In this document: positions 1 to 9,215 of the stretch, one piece after another
How the letters are laid out: each line of letters starts with the position of its first letter
Numbering within the stretch: the first letter of the stretch is position 1
DNA from: Maribacter sp.
GTDB taxonomy: Bacteria; Bacteroidota; Bacteroidia; Flavobacteriales; Flavobacteriaceae
Assembly: GCA_020629415.1 (NCBI GenBank)
Contig: JAHDDL010000001.1
Location: 123,699-176,238 of the forward strand
Direction of reading: 5' to 3'
Length of the DNA: 52,540 nucleotides
Program-made: the position numbers and the translations under genes
The notes under the pieces: generated by a model
Seen by the model: the letters and a program-made list of their open reading frames with translations, nothing else
Told to the model about the DNA's origin: nothing
Database searches by the model: none

Positions 1-83
1 TCAAGATCTACATCTTCAGGATCATTACAAGCGGTAAAAGCCAATACACCTAAAGAAATATATAAATATTTTAAGTTTTTCAT
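1..83 (-). CDS. N-terminus of a lipoprotein, truncated by the window edge
   Basis: The minus strand opens with an ATG at 83 and reads without a stop to position 1. The 27 visible residues are a lipoprotein signal peptide: a short basic start, a hydrophobic stretch and a lipobox ending AFTAC with Cys19, followed by an acidic linker. The gene starts 18 bp after the stop of the upstream TonB receptor, so the two are probably co-transcribed and this may be its outer-membrane partner. Receptor-linked lipoproteins in flavobacteria include SusD-like proteins and SGNH/GDSL hydrolases, but nothing visible here distinguishes them. Function unknown. Confidence 0.7.
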   Translation of the reverse strand, partial: MKNLKYLYISLGVLAFTACNDPEDVDL

Positions 84-101
84 TTCAACTTTTGATTTTA
101 A

Positions 102-2885
102 TTAGTTGTTAATTGTCCAAGATAAATAGTACATAGAACCTATAAAGCCAGTACCAAATGCCGTGTAATATTCTTTATTGGTAAGGTTTGTTCCACCCAA
201 TTTAAAAGAAGACTTTATACTTGGCACATCATAATTAATTTGAGCATCTACAACATGGAATTCAGGAATTACCCCGTTACCAAAAGTAGCTTCCCAGAAA
301 TAATCATCGCTAAATCTATATGATACGTTAAATCCGAAATTTTCAAACAGTTCCTTGTTACCAAAAGATGCCTTGAACTTGTGCTCTGGTGTGTTAAAAT
401 TCAACATTACATCTGGGTTTGCCTCGCGGTCAAAATCTAACTTAGTAAACGTATAACTACCACCTAAATCGAAATTACCCAATACTTTTACATCCAATCC
501 TAACGATGCACCATAAGAATTTACATTGGCGTCTGTATTGGTATAAGCACTGTAAGCTTGAAAATCTCCGTTAGCTATTGCCGCAACCGATAGCCCACCG
601 TCACCAGCTTGCCCGTAAAATGGAGAAATTACCACTTCCTGCGAGATAAAATCTTCATAACTGTTATAGTACGTACTAAAATCGATAACCACTTTATCTA
701 CCTTACCTCTATACCCTATTTCAAAAGACGTCACTTTTTCAGGTTTGATCAAATCAGGATTGGCAACTTCAAGAACACTTGGATCACCAGTTGCACCTAA
801 TGCCGTTACGGAAGCTGCAGAATAAGAGTTGTTATATGCCGCGCCACCTGTCTGTGTAACTTCAGAAGGCTGACCTAACAATTGCCCGCTTGCACTAATT
901 CCATATTCTCTTGAATAACGATCTAAATTGTCTTCAGCAGATCCCACCAAAATAGCTCTACCGGCATTTAAACCAATAAAAAGATCTTGAGTAGTAGGAT
1001 TTCTAAAGCCCGTTTGTGCAGAAGCCCTAATATTATGGTTTCTATTTAAGGTATAACCTGCAGATAATCTAGGAGAGAAAAAACCATCAAACAACTCTGA
1101 CTTATCATATCTTATAGAACCTGTTAACTTTAAACTCTTTTCGCCTTCAAAAGGAAGTGTTTTTTGAACTTGAGAATAAATACCAAATTCAGAATATCTA
1201 ATTGGACCATCAAAATCCGTGTAAATAGTACCTGACGAATTAAGATCATATTCCCTAAAAGACCCACCTACTTGAATCTCTGCCCAATCAATTAAATGAC
1301 TAAAGTTATAGTTACCATCTGCATGGTAATATTTTGAAGCATCTTGAAATTTAGAACCGGTAGATAGATCTGGATCGTTTACACTTCTGTTGAACGCAGC
1401 TTGAAATTCCGGTGAACCTGGCAAAAACCTTCCAGATTCTGCCTGTGCTCTTGCTGCGGCATGAGCTTGTTCATCTGTAGCCCCGCCTAAAGTAGCCTGT
1501 ACATATGTACCGGTATATTCACCGAACCATGTATTATCATCTTTCCAAGCCCTGTTAATATTGATACCTGTAAATACCATATCATAAGAGTCGCCAGACT
1601 TATCGCCAACCATATAACCTCTTAGAAAAAAGTTATCGTTCTTGATTTCAAGCTTATGCTGCTCTTGAAAGAAACCTTTAATATTATATCTGTTGGTACC
1701 TTGATAAATTGTATTACCCGTACCCACTTTACCAACATAAGAAAGCTCTAAACTATTATCTTCAATAGGCCTGTAGTATAATCCCCAGTCCGCCTTAATA
1801 CTTTCCGCGTTATAATTGGTAAGATCACTTTCGTTATAACCGGTTCTACTAACTATTTCCGAAGGTACCAAAGCATTTGCCCCAGCCGGTAAAATACCTA
1901 AACCTTCTAAAGTTAAGGCAACTTCTTTAATATTTGTAGAAACCTCATCACCATAAACGTTTACGCCATCATAGTTCAAATTATCTCGTGTACCACCTGG
2001 CGTAATTTTATCATCCGTGTTGTTAGCTGCCCAGTCTGTTCCTTTCAAATAACCGAAATTAACTTTTGCCGCAAATTTATCACTGAATTTATGTGCCGCT
2101 CTAATACCAAAATCTGTATATGAATTATCGCCCGCCGCTTTCTGAGATGTAATTCCCTGTTTAACAGATACGCTAATACCTTCATAATCAAAGGGACTCT
2201 TGCTGCGCATAAACAAAATACCGTTGAAGGCATTTGCACCATAAAGTGCCGAAGAAGCTCCTGGTAATAATTCTACGCTTAACACATCGGTCTCAACCAT
2301 ACCTACCAAATTACCGATAGGGAAGTTCAATGCAGGTGTAGAGTTATCCATACCATCTACAAGTTGCATAAAACGGGTATTGGCAAAAGAAGCAAAACCT
2401 CTAGTGTTTACAGACTTGAACGTTAAACTGTTCGTATTAACGTCAACTCCTTTCAAATTCTCTAACCCTCCATAAAAATCGGCTGCGGTTGTATTCTTAA
2501 TTTCAGAAATACCAATTCGCTCTACCGTAACAGGAGATTCAAAAATACGCTCAGGGGTTCTAGATGCAGATATTACCACCTCATCTAAAAACGTTTGAGA
2601 TTCATTCAAGGTTATTGTAATTTTTTGGTTGGCACTTGTAATACTTTCCGTAGTACTTGTATATCCAATACTGGACACCTCTATCTTAAAAGGTGGCACC
2701 TCGGATGTAGCCAAATTAAAATTACCATCAAAATCTGTCACTGTTCCAATGGTTTTGCCGACAATAACAATATTCGCACCCGGAATAGGTGCATTGTTTT
2801 GATCAACAACATTACCACTGATATTGGTCTGGGAATACCCTAGAGTACCCATAATCATCAATGCTAAAAGAAGTATTGCTCTCAT
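102..2885 (-). CDS. TonB-dependent outer-membrane receptor with carboxypeptidase-regulatory N-domain
   Basis: 927 residues, full length for a Bacteroidota TonB-dependent transporter. Order: signal peptide (about 1-18, ending GYSQ), a carboxypeptidase-regulatory-like beta-sandwich (about 22-100, with GTVTDFDGNF), a TonB-box-like segment (DEVVISASRTPE), a plug domain (about 110-240, with NTRGF and SSALYGANAF), then a long beta-barrel. It should import a bound ligand across the outer membrane using TonB-ExbBD energy; the ligand cannot be told from sequence. No SusD-like gene is visible, though the next gene downstream is a lipoprotein cut off by the window. It lies downstream of glmS but is separated from it by a terminator, so it is probably a separate unit. 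Confidence 0.9.
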   Translation of the reverse strand: MRAILLLALMIMGTLGYSQTNISGNVVDQNNAPIPGANIVIVGKTIGTVTDFDGNFNLATSEVPPFKIEVSSIGYTSTTESITSANQKITITLNESQTFLDEVVISASRTPERIFESPVTVERIGISEIKNTTAADFYGGLENLKGVDVNTNSLTFKSVNTRGFASFANTRFMQLVDGMDNSTPALNFPIGNLVGMVETDVLSVELLPGASSALYGANAFNGILFMRSKSPFDYEGISVSVKQGITSQKAAGDNSYTDFGIRAAHKFSDKFAAKVNFGYLKGTDWAANNTDDKITPGGTRDNLNYDGVNVYGDEVSTNIKEVALTLEGLGILPAGANALVPSEIVSRTGYNESDLTNYNAESIKADWGLYYRPIEDNSLELSYVGKVGTGNTIYQGTNRYNIKGFFQEQHKLEIKNDNFFLRGYMVGDKSGDSYDMVFTGININRAWKDDNTWFGEYTGTYVQATLGGATDEQAHAAARAQAESGRFLPGSPEFQAAFNRSVNDPDLSTGSKFQDASKYYHADGNYNFSHLIDWAEIQVGGSFREYDLNSSGTIYTDFDGPIRYSEFGIYSQVQKTLPFEGEKSLKLTGSIRYDKSELFDGFFSPRLSAGYTLNRNHNIRASAQTGFRNPTTQDLFIGLNAGRAILVGSAEDNLDRYSREYGISASGQLLGQPSEVTQTGGAAYNNSYSAASVTALGATGDPSVLEVANPDLIKPEKVTSFEIGYRGKVDKVVIDFSTYYNSYEDFISQEVVISPFYGQAGDGGLSVAAIANGDFQAYSAYTNTDANVNSYGASLGLDVKVLGNFDLGGSYTFTKLDFDREANPDVMLNFNTPEHKFKASFGNKELFENFGFNVSYRFSDDYFWEATFGNGVIPEFHVVDAQINYDVPSIKSSFKLGGTNLTNKEYYTAFGTGFIGSMYYLSWTINN

Positions 2886-3099
2886 TCTTAATAATAGTTT
2901 AAAATTAGTTGAGGGTTAAGATACAGATAATTTCACATGGATAATAATAATATGAAAAAAATTATGCATGCATAGTATTATTTTAATAATTAAACTGTTC
3001 ATTTATTGGGATATACGTAATTAACTTTTAAATAACATAATATATCACAATCATCAAAATTTAGCTATTACCGTATAAATTGGAGATTTAACCCTAATC

Positions 3100-3135
3100 A
3101 AAAAAAAGGGACATGAAATAAATCATGCCCCTTTT
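3100..3135 (-). terminator. Intrinsic terminator of glmS
   Basis: On the minus strand a 12-bp stem (AAAGGGGCATGA pairing with TCATGTCCCTTT, including one G-U pair) with a short AT loop is followed by a run of T. It lies just downstream of the glmS stop codon and ahead of the next minus-strand gene. Confidence 0.8.
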
Positions 3136-3157
3136 ATAACTCTGTAAAATTTTTTTT

Positions 3158-5002
3158 CTACTCTACCGTAACCGATTTTGCCAAGTTTCTTGGTTGATCC
3201 ACATTACAGCCTCTCATAACCGCTATATGGTAAGAAAGTAGTTGCAAAGGAATTGTCGTCAACAAAGGAGTTAAACTTTCTAAAGTTTCAGGAACCTCTA
3301 TCACGTGATCGGCCAAATCTTTTACCTGCTCATCACCTTCGGTAACGATTGCTATAATTTTACCTTTCCTAGATTTAATTTCTTGAATGTTGCTTACCAC
3401 CTTTTCATAATGTCCTTTCTTTGTCGCTATAACAAAAACAGGCATTTGTTCATCTATTAATGCAATAGGTCCATGTTTCATTTCTGCCGCAGGATACCCT
3501 TCTGCATGAATATAACTTATTTCCTTTAACTTTAAAGCTCCCTCTAAAGCAACGGGAAAATTATATCCTCTTCCTAAATAAAGGCAATTAGTAGACTCTT
3601 TATAAACATCTGCGATAATTTCTATAAGTGCATTTGATTCTAAGGATTTTTCTACTTTACTTGGTATAGTTTCCAATTCAGATAAAAACTCTCGATATTT
3701 TGTTTCAGAGAATGAACCCTTTGCCTTGGCCAATTTTAAAGCCATTAAAGTAAGAACCGTAATCTGGGTAGTAAACGCTTTTGTAGAAGCCACTCCTATT
3801 TCTGGTCCGGCATGGGTATATGCACCTGCATCTGTTTCCCTAGCAATAGAAGAACCCACAACGTTACAAACACCAAATACGAAAGCTCCTTTTTCTTTCG
3901 CCAATTTAATAGCTGCCAAAGTATCCGCAGTTTCACCAGATTGTGAAATTGCAATTAGTACGTCCTTATCTGTAATAACAGGATTTCTATATCTAAATTC
4001 CGATGCGTATTCTACCTCAACCGGAATTCTTGCCAAATCTTCAAAAATGTATTCAGCAACTAGACCGGCATGCCATGAAGTACCGCACGCTACTATTATA
4101 ATTCTATTTGCATTCAAGAATTTTTCCATGTTAAGGTCAATTCCCGCCATTCTTATTAAACCTTGATCAGCAAGCAAACGACCTCTATATGTATCCTTAA
4201 TTGCCCTAGGCTGCTCATAGATCTCTTTCAACATAAAGTGATCGTAACCACCTTTCTCAATTTCCTCAAGGTTCATTTGAAGCTCCAAAATTCTTGGATA
4301 AGCAACTGCATCATCCTTAATTTTTCTAAGCTTAATTTCTTTACCCAATCTAATAATTGCCATTTCTTCATCTTCAAGATAAACGGCATTATTGGTAAAC
4401 TCAATAAAAGGAGAAGCATCTGAAGCTATAAAAAATTCACCTTCACCTATACCTATAGCCAAAGGACTACCTAATTTGGCTACCACAATTTCATCTGGCT
4501 TTTCTTTATCAAATACGGCGATTGCATATGCCCCTACTACTTGATTCAATGCAATTTGAACAGCCTTGCCAAGCTTAACGTTTTCCGTTTTCTTAACCTC
4601 TTCAATCAAATTGATCAAAACCTCGGTATCCGTATCCGATTGAAACGTATACCCACGTTTGGTCAATTCTTGCTTAATAGCCTCATAATTTTCAATAATA
4701 CCATTATGTATAATAACAAGATTACCTAAGTTTGAGTAATGTGGATGGGAATTAACATCATTTGGCACACCATGGGTTGCCCAACGTGTATGACCAATAC
4801 CAATACTACCCGCCTGAGATATTTCTTTAGCTTTATTCTTTAAGTCTTCTACCTTACCTTTTGTTTTAGATAGATTGATTTGATTACCATCATAAAGTGC
4901 AATACCTGCACTATCATAACCACGGTATTCCAATCTTTGAAGTCCTTTTATAACGATAGGAAATGCCTCCCTATGACCTATGTAACCAACAATTCCGCAC
5001 AT
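3158..5002 (-). CDS. glmS: Glutamine-fructose-6-phosphate aminotransferase (isomerizing)
   Basis: 614 residues, typical for GlmS. It makes glucosamine-6-phosphate from fructose-6-phosphate and glutamine, the first step to UDP-GlcNAc for peptidoglycan and LPS. The start MCGIVGYIG places the N-terminal nucleophile Cys2 directly after the initiator Met, which fixes the start codon. A class II glutaminase domain covers about 1-220, with HTRWATHG and HNGIIENY. Two SIS isomerase domains follow (about 290-430 and 460-600), including the CGTSWHAG and SQSGETADT loops. The protein ends in the family signature PRNLAKSVTVE. It is followed by a strong intrinsic terminator and lies 154 bp downstream of the DUF4270 gene. 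No glmS ribozyme-like structure was recognised upstream. Confidence 0.97.
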   Translation of the reverse strand: MCGIVGYIGHREAFPIVIKGLQRLEYRGYDSAGIALYDGNQINLSKTKGKVEDLKNKAKEISQAGSIGIGHTRWATHGVPNDVNSHPHYSNLGNLVIIHNGIIENYEAIKQELTKRGYTFQSDTDTEVLINLIEEVKKTENVKLGKAVQIALNQVVGAYAIAVFDKEKPDEIVVAKLGSPLAIGIGEGEFFIASDASPFIEFTNNAVYLEDEEMAIIRLGKEIKLRKIKDDAVAYPRILELQMNLEEIEKGGYDHFMLKEIYEQPRAIKDTYRGRLLADQGLIRMAGIDLNMEKFLNANRIIIVACGTSWHAGLVAEYIFEDLARIPVEVEYASEFRYRNPVITDKDVLIAISQSGETADTLAAIKLAKEKGAFVFGVCNVVGSSIARETDAGAYTHAGPEIGVASTKAFTTQITVLTLMALKLAKAKGSFSETKYREFLSELETIPSKVEKSLESNALIEIIADVYKESTNCLYLGRGYNFPVALEGALKLKEISYIHAEGYPAAEMKHGPIALIDEQMPVFVIATKKGHYEKVVSNIQEIKSRKGKIIAIVTEGDEQVKDLADHVIEVPETLESLTPLLTTIPLQLLSYHIAVMRGCNVDQPRNLAKSVTVE

Positions 5003-5156
5003 ATTTCTATTTCTATTTGAAAAATTTAACTTGAAACCTCTTAGTTAGTTCAAAGAATAAACTTCAAGATTTATGCCATTTAGGTTATACAACGCTAATA
5101 TTAAAGAAGTGGTATGTGAACAACTTGATAAATAACAAAAACCACCACGCTATTAC

Positions 5157-7091
5157 TTATTGTGCCTTTGTATAAGATATTTCCAATTTCAACCTTTTGT
5201 CAAAATTAGGATCCGTAGCATTAATATTACCACCAAACAAAATTGTACTTAGCGGGGTTAACGTGGAAGTTATAGGTAGCCTTTCAATACCATCAACTAT
5301 TTCCGGGTCAGAGACTTTAGCATCTGCAATATTCCAATTTTGAATATTTGTTGCAAGTGTAAGCCCTAAAGTAGCATTTGTAGAATCTCTTAAAATAATA
5401 TCATTGATGTGATCCGTAATTTTTACCGAATACTTTACCCCTTTATCATTAGTTTTTTGAATGATACCGTCATAATTAGGGTAAAACCCGAACAAATCAG
5501 GAATACCGGTTTGCGGTGATGCTGGGTCAGTTGCAATATCTATTAATGGAATTTTGTTTTCGGTATTGTATAAAAATAATCTTGGGGGCTCTAAGGTACT
5601 ACCTGCGGCATCCAACTGATCTCTATCTATATAAAATACCAAATTAGCTTCATTGATAACCCAATTCTCACTTTTAATCTGCTCTATAATTTCCTCGCCA
5701 CCACCTTCTTCAAACAAATTTATTTCAGCATATGTGCCAGGACCGCCTTTTAAATATATTCTAGATGAATTTTCACCATTATCCAAAACATCTAAAATCT
5801 GAGGACCATAATTTTCTGTAATAATTGTATTGACGGCATTACCAGAAATAACCCCTGTAGTACTTCTTGACAATAGCGTAAACACGAAATCTTTTTCTAA
5901 TGTATTGTTCGGGTTATCATCGCTAACATCATCAGAAGTACCATTGGTATCATAACTTGTGTAAGTATAGGTCATGGTAATATTGGCAGCGCTTAAATCT
6001 AGCATTAAAAAAACATCATTTGCACTGCTTTCTTGAACCGATAAATGAAGCCCTCTTATAAATTCAGTAAAGTTAGCTTGGCTAATTAATTCAGAACTCC
6101 CTTCCTTGTCCAAAATATTAGTTTGAAAAAACTCATTATTCAATTTTACCCTAATACCTGGTTGTAATTTTGTGTTCGTTTCCGCTTCATTTACATCTTC
6201 TGTAGATTCATCGTCTTCATTCTGAATTAAAAATTCCTCATCGATTATTTCTACATCTCCCTGAAACAATGGAGTACCTGTAACAAAATCTGGCGAGAAA
6301 ACCTCATCAGAATAATATTGCTGCGATTCTTGAAAACTGGTATTTGGATCTAAATCGCTTAAAAAGAAAGTAGAACGCTCAACTTTAAGATTAAAAGCAG
6401 GAAGCGGTGATTTAGCTACATTGTCATAATTAACACCATCAATATAAATACTATCCAACGCTACCTTTTCCGCAAAATTATTGGCGAATATGGTCTTCCC
6501 ATTATTATCATTGATGCCATCCCTATCAGCATCAACACTGGTTTCATCACGAGGATCTGTATTGGACGCCGTCTCTACAGAATTCAACACTCCGTCACCA
6601 TCATTATCATTATCACTGTCAGGAACTTTATCATATACATCTATTACACCGTCACCATCGCTATCCAAAGAACCGCTACTTGTTAAATAAGGAATATATA
6701 AATACACCTCTTTTACCTTTTCGTTTTCTTGAATAGTAGTAATAGACTCATCGGCTGTACCGGTAAGATTTTCCTTTGCTTGAGAAAAAGCCCCAAAGGA
6801 TGGATTTATAGTGCTTAAAAATATCTGTGAAGTAATTGAAGCCTCTGTTCTACCAAATACCGGATCGTTATAGACACCTAACTGATATATGTTCAATTTA
6901 TTTGTTTGAACCGCCTCAATATTCTTATTAAAAGCAAAAACATCATATACCTCTTTACCTGTTGTAAAAGGCTCATTACCAACAACACCTGAACCAACAG
7001 TAGTTAAATCTTGCTCACAAGAAACCAAAAGACCCAATATCAATAACAACCCTAAAAACTTAGGGATAACGGACTTAGCAATAAAATTCAT
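5157..7091 (-). CDS. DUF4270 family lipoprotein with calcium-binding-type repeats
   Basis: 644 residues. The signal peptide ends in lipobox LLVSC with Cys25, so this is an exported lipoprotein. The N-terminal pattern after the Cys (a short DLTTVGSG segment, then [10 protein letters not shown] and [13 protein letters not shown]) is characteristic of Bacteroidota DUF4270 proteins, whose molecular role is not established. Around residues 140-200 is an Asp-rich insert ([35 protein letters not shown]) resembling thrombospondin type 3 repeats, which usually bind calcium and form rigid linkers. The start lies 5 bp after the stop of the GT5-like gene, so the two are co-transcribed and probably act together. 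Confidence 0.85.
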   Translation of the reverse strand: MNFIAKSVIPKFLGLLLILGLLVSCEQDLTTVGSGVVGNEPFTTGKEVYDVFAFNKNIEAVQTNKLNIYQLGVYNDPVFGRTEASITSQIFLSTINPSFGAFSQAKENLTGTADESITTIQENEKVKEVYLYIPYLTSSGSLDSDGDGVIDVYDKVPDSDNDNDGDGVLNSVETASNTDPRDETSVDADRDGINDNNGKTIFANNFAEKVALDSIYIDGVNYDNVAKSPLPAFNLKVERSTFFLSDLDPNTSFQESQQYYSDEVFSPDFVTGTPLFQGDVEIIDEEFLIQNEDDESTEDVNEAETNTKLQPGIRVKLNNEFFQTNILDKEGSSELISQANFTEFIRGLHLSVQESSANDVFLMLDLSAANITMTYTYTSYDTNGTSDDVSDDNPNNTLEKDFVFTLLSRSTTGVISGNAVNTIITENYGPQILDVLDNGENSSRIYLKGGPGTYAEINLFEEGGGEEIIEQIKSENWVINEANLVFYIDRDQLDAAGSTLEPPRLFLYNTENKIPLIDIATDPASPQTGIPDLFGFYPNYDGIIQKTNDKGVKYSVKITDHINDIILRDSTNATLGLTLATNIQNWNIADAKVSDPEIVDGIERLPITSTLTPLSTILFGGNINATDPNFDKRLKLEISYTKAQ

Positions 7092-7096
7092 TCAGA

Positions 7097-7906
7097 TTAT
7101 TTTAAAACTTCGGTGTTATAAAAATTAGCATACGCCTCTTCAAACTCTTGAACAGGTACATATGACAACACTGGTTTTTCTTGGTTGGTAATATGATCTT
7201 CCAATTCTGCCGGAATATCTTCAGAAGCTAAAATAACGGCATCAGAATAATCAACCGCTACCTTTAACAAATTATTATAAGTTGGGTCACCCAATGATGC
7301 TATCTCCTCCTCCGGTATACCGTCAAAAGAAATTCTCTTTACCATATCCTTATCCAAAGAACCTTCAAAAGTTTTACCGTAAACCGATAATACTATTTTA
7401 CTGTCCGCAAAAAGTGGCTCATCTGAGTAGTACTTTTTCAAATACAATGGTAATAAACTTGCCATCCAACCATGAACATGAATGATATCCGGTGACCAGT
7501 TTAATTTCTTAACCGTCTCCATAACACCCTTTGCAAAGAATATGGCACGCTGATCGTTATCCGGAAAAAGATTTCCTTGTTTATCCGTAAATGTAGCTTT
7601 ACGCTTAAAGTACTCTTCGTTATCGATAAAGTAAACTTGGATTCTTTCTTTTGGAATAGATGCTACCTTAATGATCAATGGCATATCCATATCATTAATG
7701 ACCAGGTTCATACCTGAAAGTCTAATTACCTCGTGTAATTGATGCCTTCTCTCATTGATATTCCCATATCTAGGCATGAAAATCCTAATTTGACCACCAT
7801 TGCTGTTGACCATTCTAGGGGTTTCATAAGACATTAGGGAAACTTCGTTTTCGGGTAAGTAAGGAACTAATTCAGAAGATACAAATAATATCTTTTTACC
7901 ATTCAT
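7097..7906 (-). CDS. Glycogen/starch synthase N-domain-like protein, half length and probably non-catalytic
   Basis: 269 residues. Similarity to the N-terminal Rossmann half of GT5 glycogen synthases is clear (KKILFVSSELVPY, IRIFMPRYG, DIIHVHGWMASLLPLYLK). Complete GT5 enzymes have about 470-500 residues and need both GT-B domains. This protein ends in a short tail and has no C-terminal domain. The KxGGLxD loop that contacts ADP-glucose is absent: the region between SSELVPY and MPRYG reads as an unrelated Ser/Asn-rich segment. The Asp normally in the HDWH motif is Gly. I infer that the protein is not a glycogen synthase. Automated pipelines would probably call it glgA. It forms a two-gene operon with the DUF4270 lipoprotein. 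Confidence 0.8.
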   Translation of the reverse strand: MNGKKILFVSSELVPYLPENEVSLMSYETPRMVNSNGGQIRIFMPRYGNINERRHQLHEVIRLSGMNLVINDMDMPLIIKVASIPKERIQVYFIDNEEYFKRKATFTDKQGNLFPDNDQRAIFFAKGVMETVKKLNWSPDIIHVHGWMASLLPLYLKKYYSDEPLFADSKIVLSVYGKTFEGSLDKDMVKRISFDGIPEEEIASLGDPTYNNLLKVAVDYSDAVILASEDIPAELEDHITNQEKPVLSYVPVQEFEEAYANFYNTEVLK

Positions 7907-7981
7907 AAAGGTTATATTTTATTTTTCACTGAAACGCAATTGCAAAATTACAAAAAATATAGAGATTAGCAGTAATTATAG

Positions 7982-7989
7982 TAAGTTTG
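7982..7989 (+). promoter_or_regulatory. -7 element of the panC promoter
   Basis: TAAGTTTG matches the Bacteroidota sigma-A -7 consensus TAnnTTTG exactly. No clear -33 TTG lies at the expected distance. Transcription would start around 7995. That argues against the TTG codon at 7991 as the panC start and favours the ATG at 8009 (or 7997 as a near-leaderless start). Confidence 0.45.
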
Positions 7990-8008
7990 CTTGCTAATGA
8001 ACTTTTCA

Positions 8009-8854
8009 ATGCCGGTAATAAAGACCAAAACCAAGCTAACAGAAGAACTTAATAAATTAAGCCATAAACAAGACCTAGGTCTTGTACCTACTATGGGGGC
8101 GCTTCACCAAGGGCACGCATCGCTCATTAAAAAAGCGGTTCAACAAAACCCTAATGTAGTAGTCAGCATTTTTGTCAACCCAACACAGTTTAACAACAAA
8201 GAGGATTTAGACAAATACCCAAAAACTCTGGATTCCGATATTGAGTTAATATCCAGTATTTCAGATAAGATTATCGTTTTTGCACCAGATGTAGACGAAA
8301 TTTATCCTAATACGGTCATTCCAAAAATTTTTGATTTTGAAGGTCTTGACAAGGTTATGGAAGGTGAATTTAGAGATGATCATTTTAACGGTGTAGGCAC
8401 TATAGTTGAAGAACTTCTAAATATCGTACAACCAACAAGGGCCTATTTTGGCGAGAAGGATTTTCAACAACTACGCATCATTCAAAAACTTACCGAAATA
8501 CAGAACATTCCCGTAGAAATAATAGGTTGTGAGATTATTAGGGAAGACCACGGTCTGGCAATGAGCTCAAGAAACGAAAGGTTAAGCAAAAACATTCGAC
8601 AAAAAGCTGCATTTATTTACAAAACCTTAAAAACTGCCAAAGTTAAATTTGGCATGGAAAATGCAATAGCAGTTAAGGAATGGGTTATTAATGAGTTCAA
8701 AAAAGTTGATGATTTTGAATTGGAATATTTTGACATTACTGATGTTGAAACTTTGACCCCGGTACAGAATAAAATAAAAAATGTAAAATACAGGGCATTT
8801 ATTGCCGTTTATGTTGAAGACGTAAGGCTAATAGACAACATAGCCCTAAATTAA
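8009..8854 (+). CDS. panC: Pantoate-beta-alanine ligase (pantothenate synthetase)
   Basis: 281 residues from the ATG at 8009, normal for PanC. It condenses pantoate with beta-alanine using ATP to give pantothenate (vitamin B5), the coenzyme A precursor. Visible motifs are VPTMGALHQGH (HIGH-like adenylate site), SIFVNPTQF, the FGEKDFQQL loop, and MSSRNERLS (the KMSKS equivalent). In-frame upstream starts exist at 7991 (TTG) and 7997 (ATG). I chose 8009 because the N-terminus MPVIKTKTKL fits the family and a consensus -7 box lies immediately upstream. panD follows 8 bp later and supplies beta-alanine, so the pair forms a coherent biosynthetic operon. The gene is divergent from the GT5-like gene. 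Confidence 0.95.
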   Translation: MPVIKTKTKLTEELNKLSHKQDLGLVPTMGALHQGHASLIKKAVQQNPNVVVSIFVNPTQFNNKEDLDKYPKTLDSDIELISSISDKIIVFAPDVDEIYPNTVIPKIFDFEGLDKVMEGEFRDDHFNGVGTIVEELLNIVQPTRAYFGEKDFQQLRIIQKLTEIQNIPVEIIGCEIIREDHGLAMSSRNERLSKNIRQKAAFIYKTLKTAKVKFGMENAIAVKEWVINEFKKVDDFELEYFDITDVETLTPVQNKIKNVKYRAFIAVYVEDVRLIDNIALN

Positions 8855-8862
8855 ATTAAGAT

Positions 8863-9213
8863 ATGCAAATAGAAGTAGTTAAATCAAAAATACATCGTGT
8901 AAAAGTTACCGGTGCCGATCTTAATTATGTTGGCAGTATTACTATTGATGAAGATTTAATGGATGCCGCAAATTTTATTCGTGGCGAAAAAGTACAAATT
9001 GTCAATAACAATAATGGTGAAAGGCTAGAGACCTATATCATTCCCGGCCCACGAAAAAGTGGAGAAATTACATTAAACGGTGCGGCGGCAAGAAAAGTAG
9101 CCGTAGGCGATATTCTAATTTTAATTTCTTATACTTGGATGGATATTGAAGATGCCAAGAAATTTAATCCTTCATTGGTTTTCCCTAATGAAGAAAACAA
9201 TCTTTTGACCTAA
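8863..9213 (+). CDS. panD: Aspartate 1-decarboxylase (pyruvoyl-dependent)
   Basis: 116 residues, typical length for the PanD proenzyme. It decarboxylates L-aspartate to beta-alanine, the co-substrate of PanC. The autocleavage site is visible as Y22-V-G24-S25: cleavage between Gly24 and Ser25 turns Ser25 into the catalytic pyruvoyl group. [13 protein letters not shown] and the ETYIIPG region with the conserved active-site Tyr are also present. The start is 8 bp after panC, and the next gene begins 2 bp after the panD stop, so panC-panD-membrane protein read as one transcript. Confidence 0.96.
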   Translation: MQIEVVKSKIHRVKVTGADLNYVGSITIDEDLMDAANFIRGEKVQIVNNNNGERLETYIIPGPRKSGEITLNGAAARKVAVGDILILISYTWMDIEDAKKFNPSLVFPNEENNLLT

Positions 9214-9215
9214 AG

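Noticed and set aside
102..2885. Polysaccharide utilisation locus (SusC/SusD pair)
   Set aside because: No recognisable SusD-like or glycoside hydrolase gene accompanies any of the four TonB receptors; the truncated lipoprotein at 1-83 cannot be judged.
3726..4166. 146-codon plus-strand frame inside glmS
   Set aside because: It is antisense to a fully conserved GlmS domain, has no recognisable family and no start context. It is a shadow of the real gene.
5003..5156. glmS ribozyme upstream of glmS
   Set aside because: The 154-bp gap shows no ribozyme-like fold, and the ribozyme is known mainly from Firmicutes. No other signal was recognised there.
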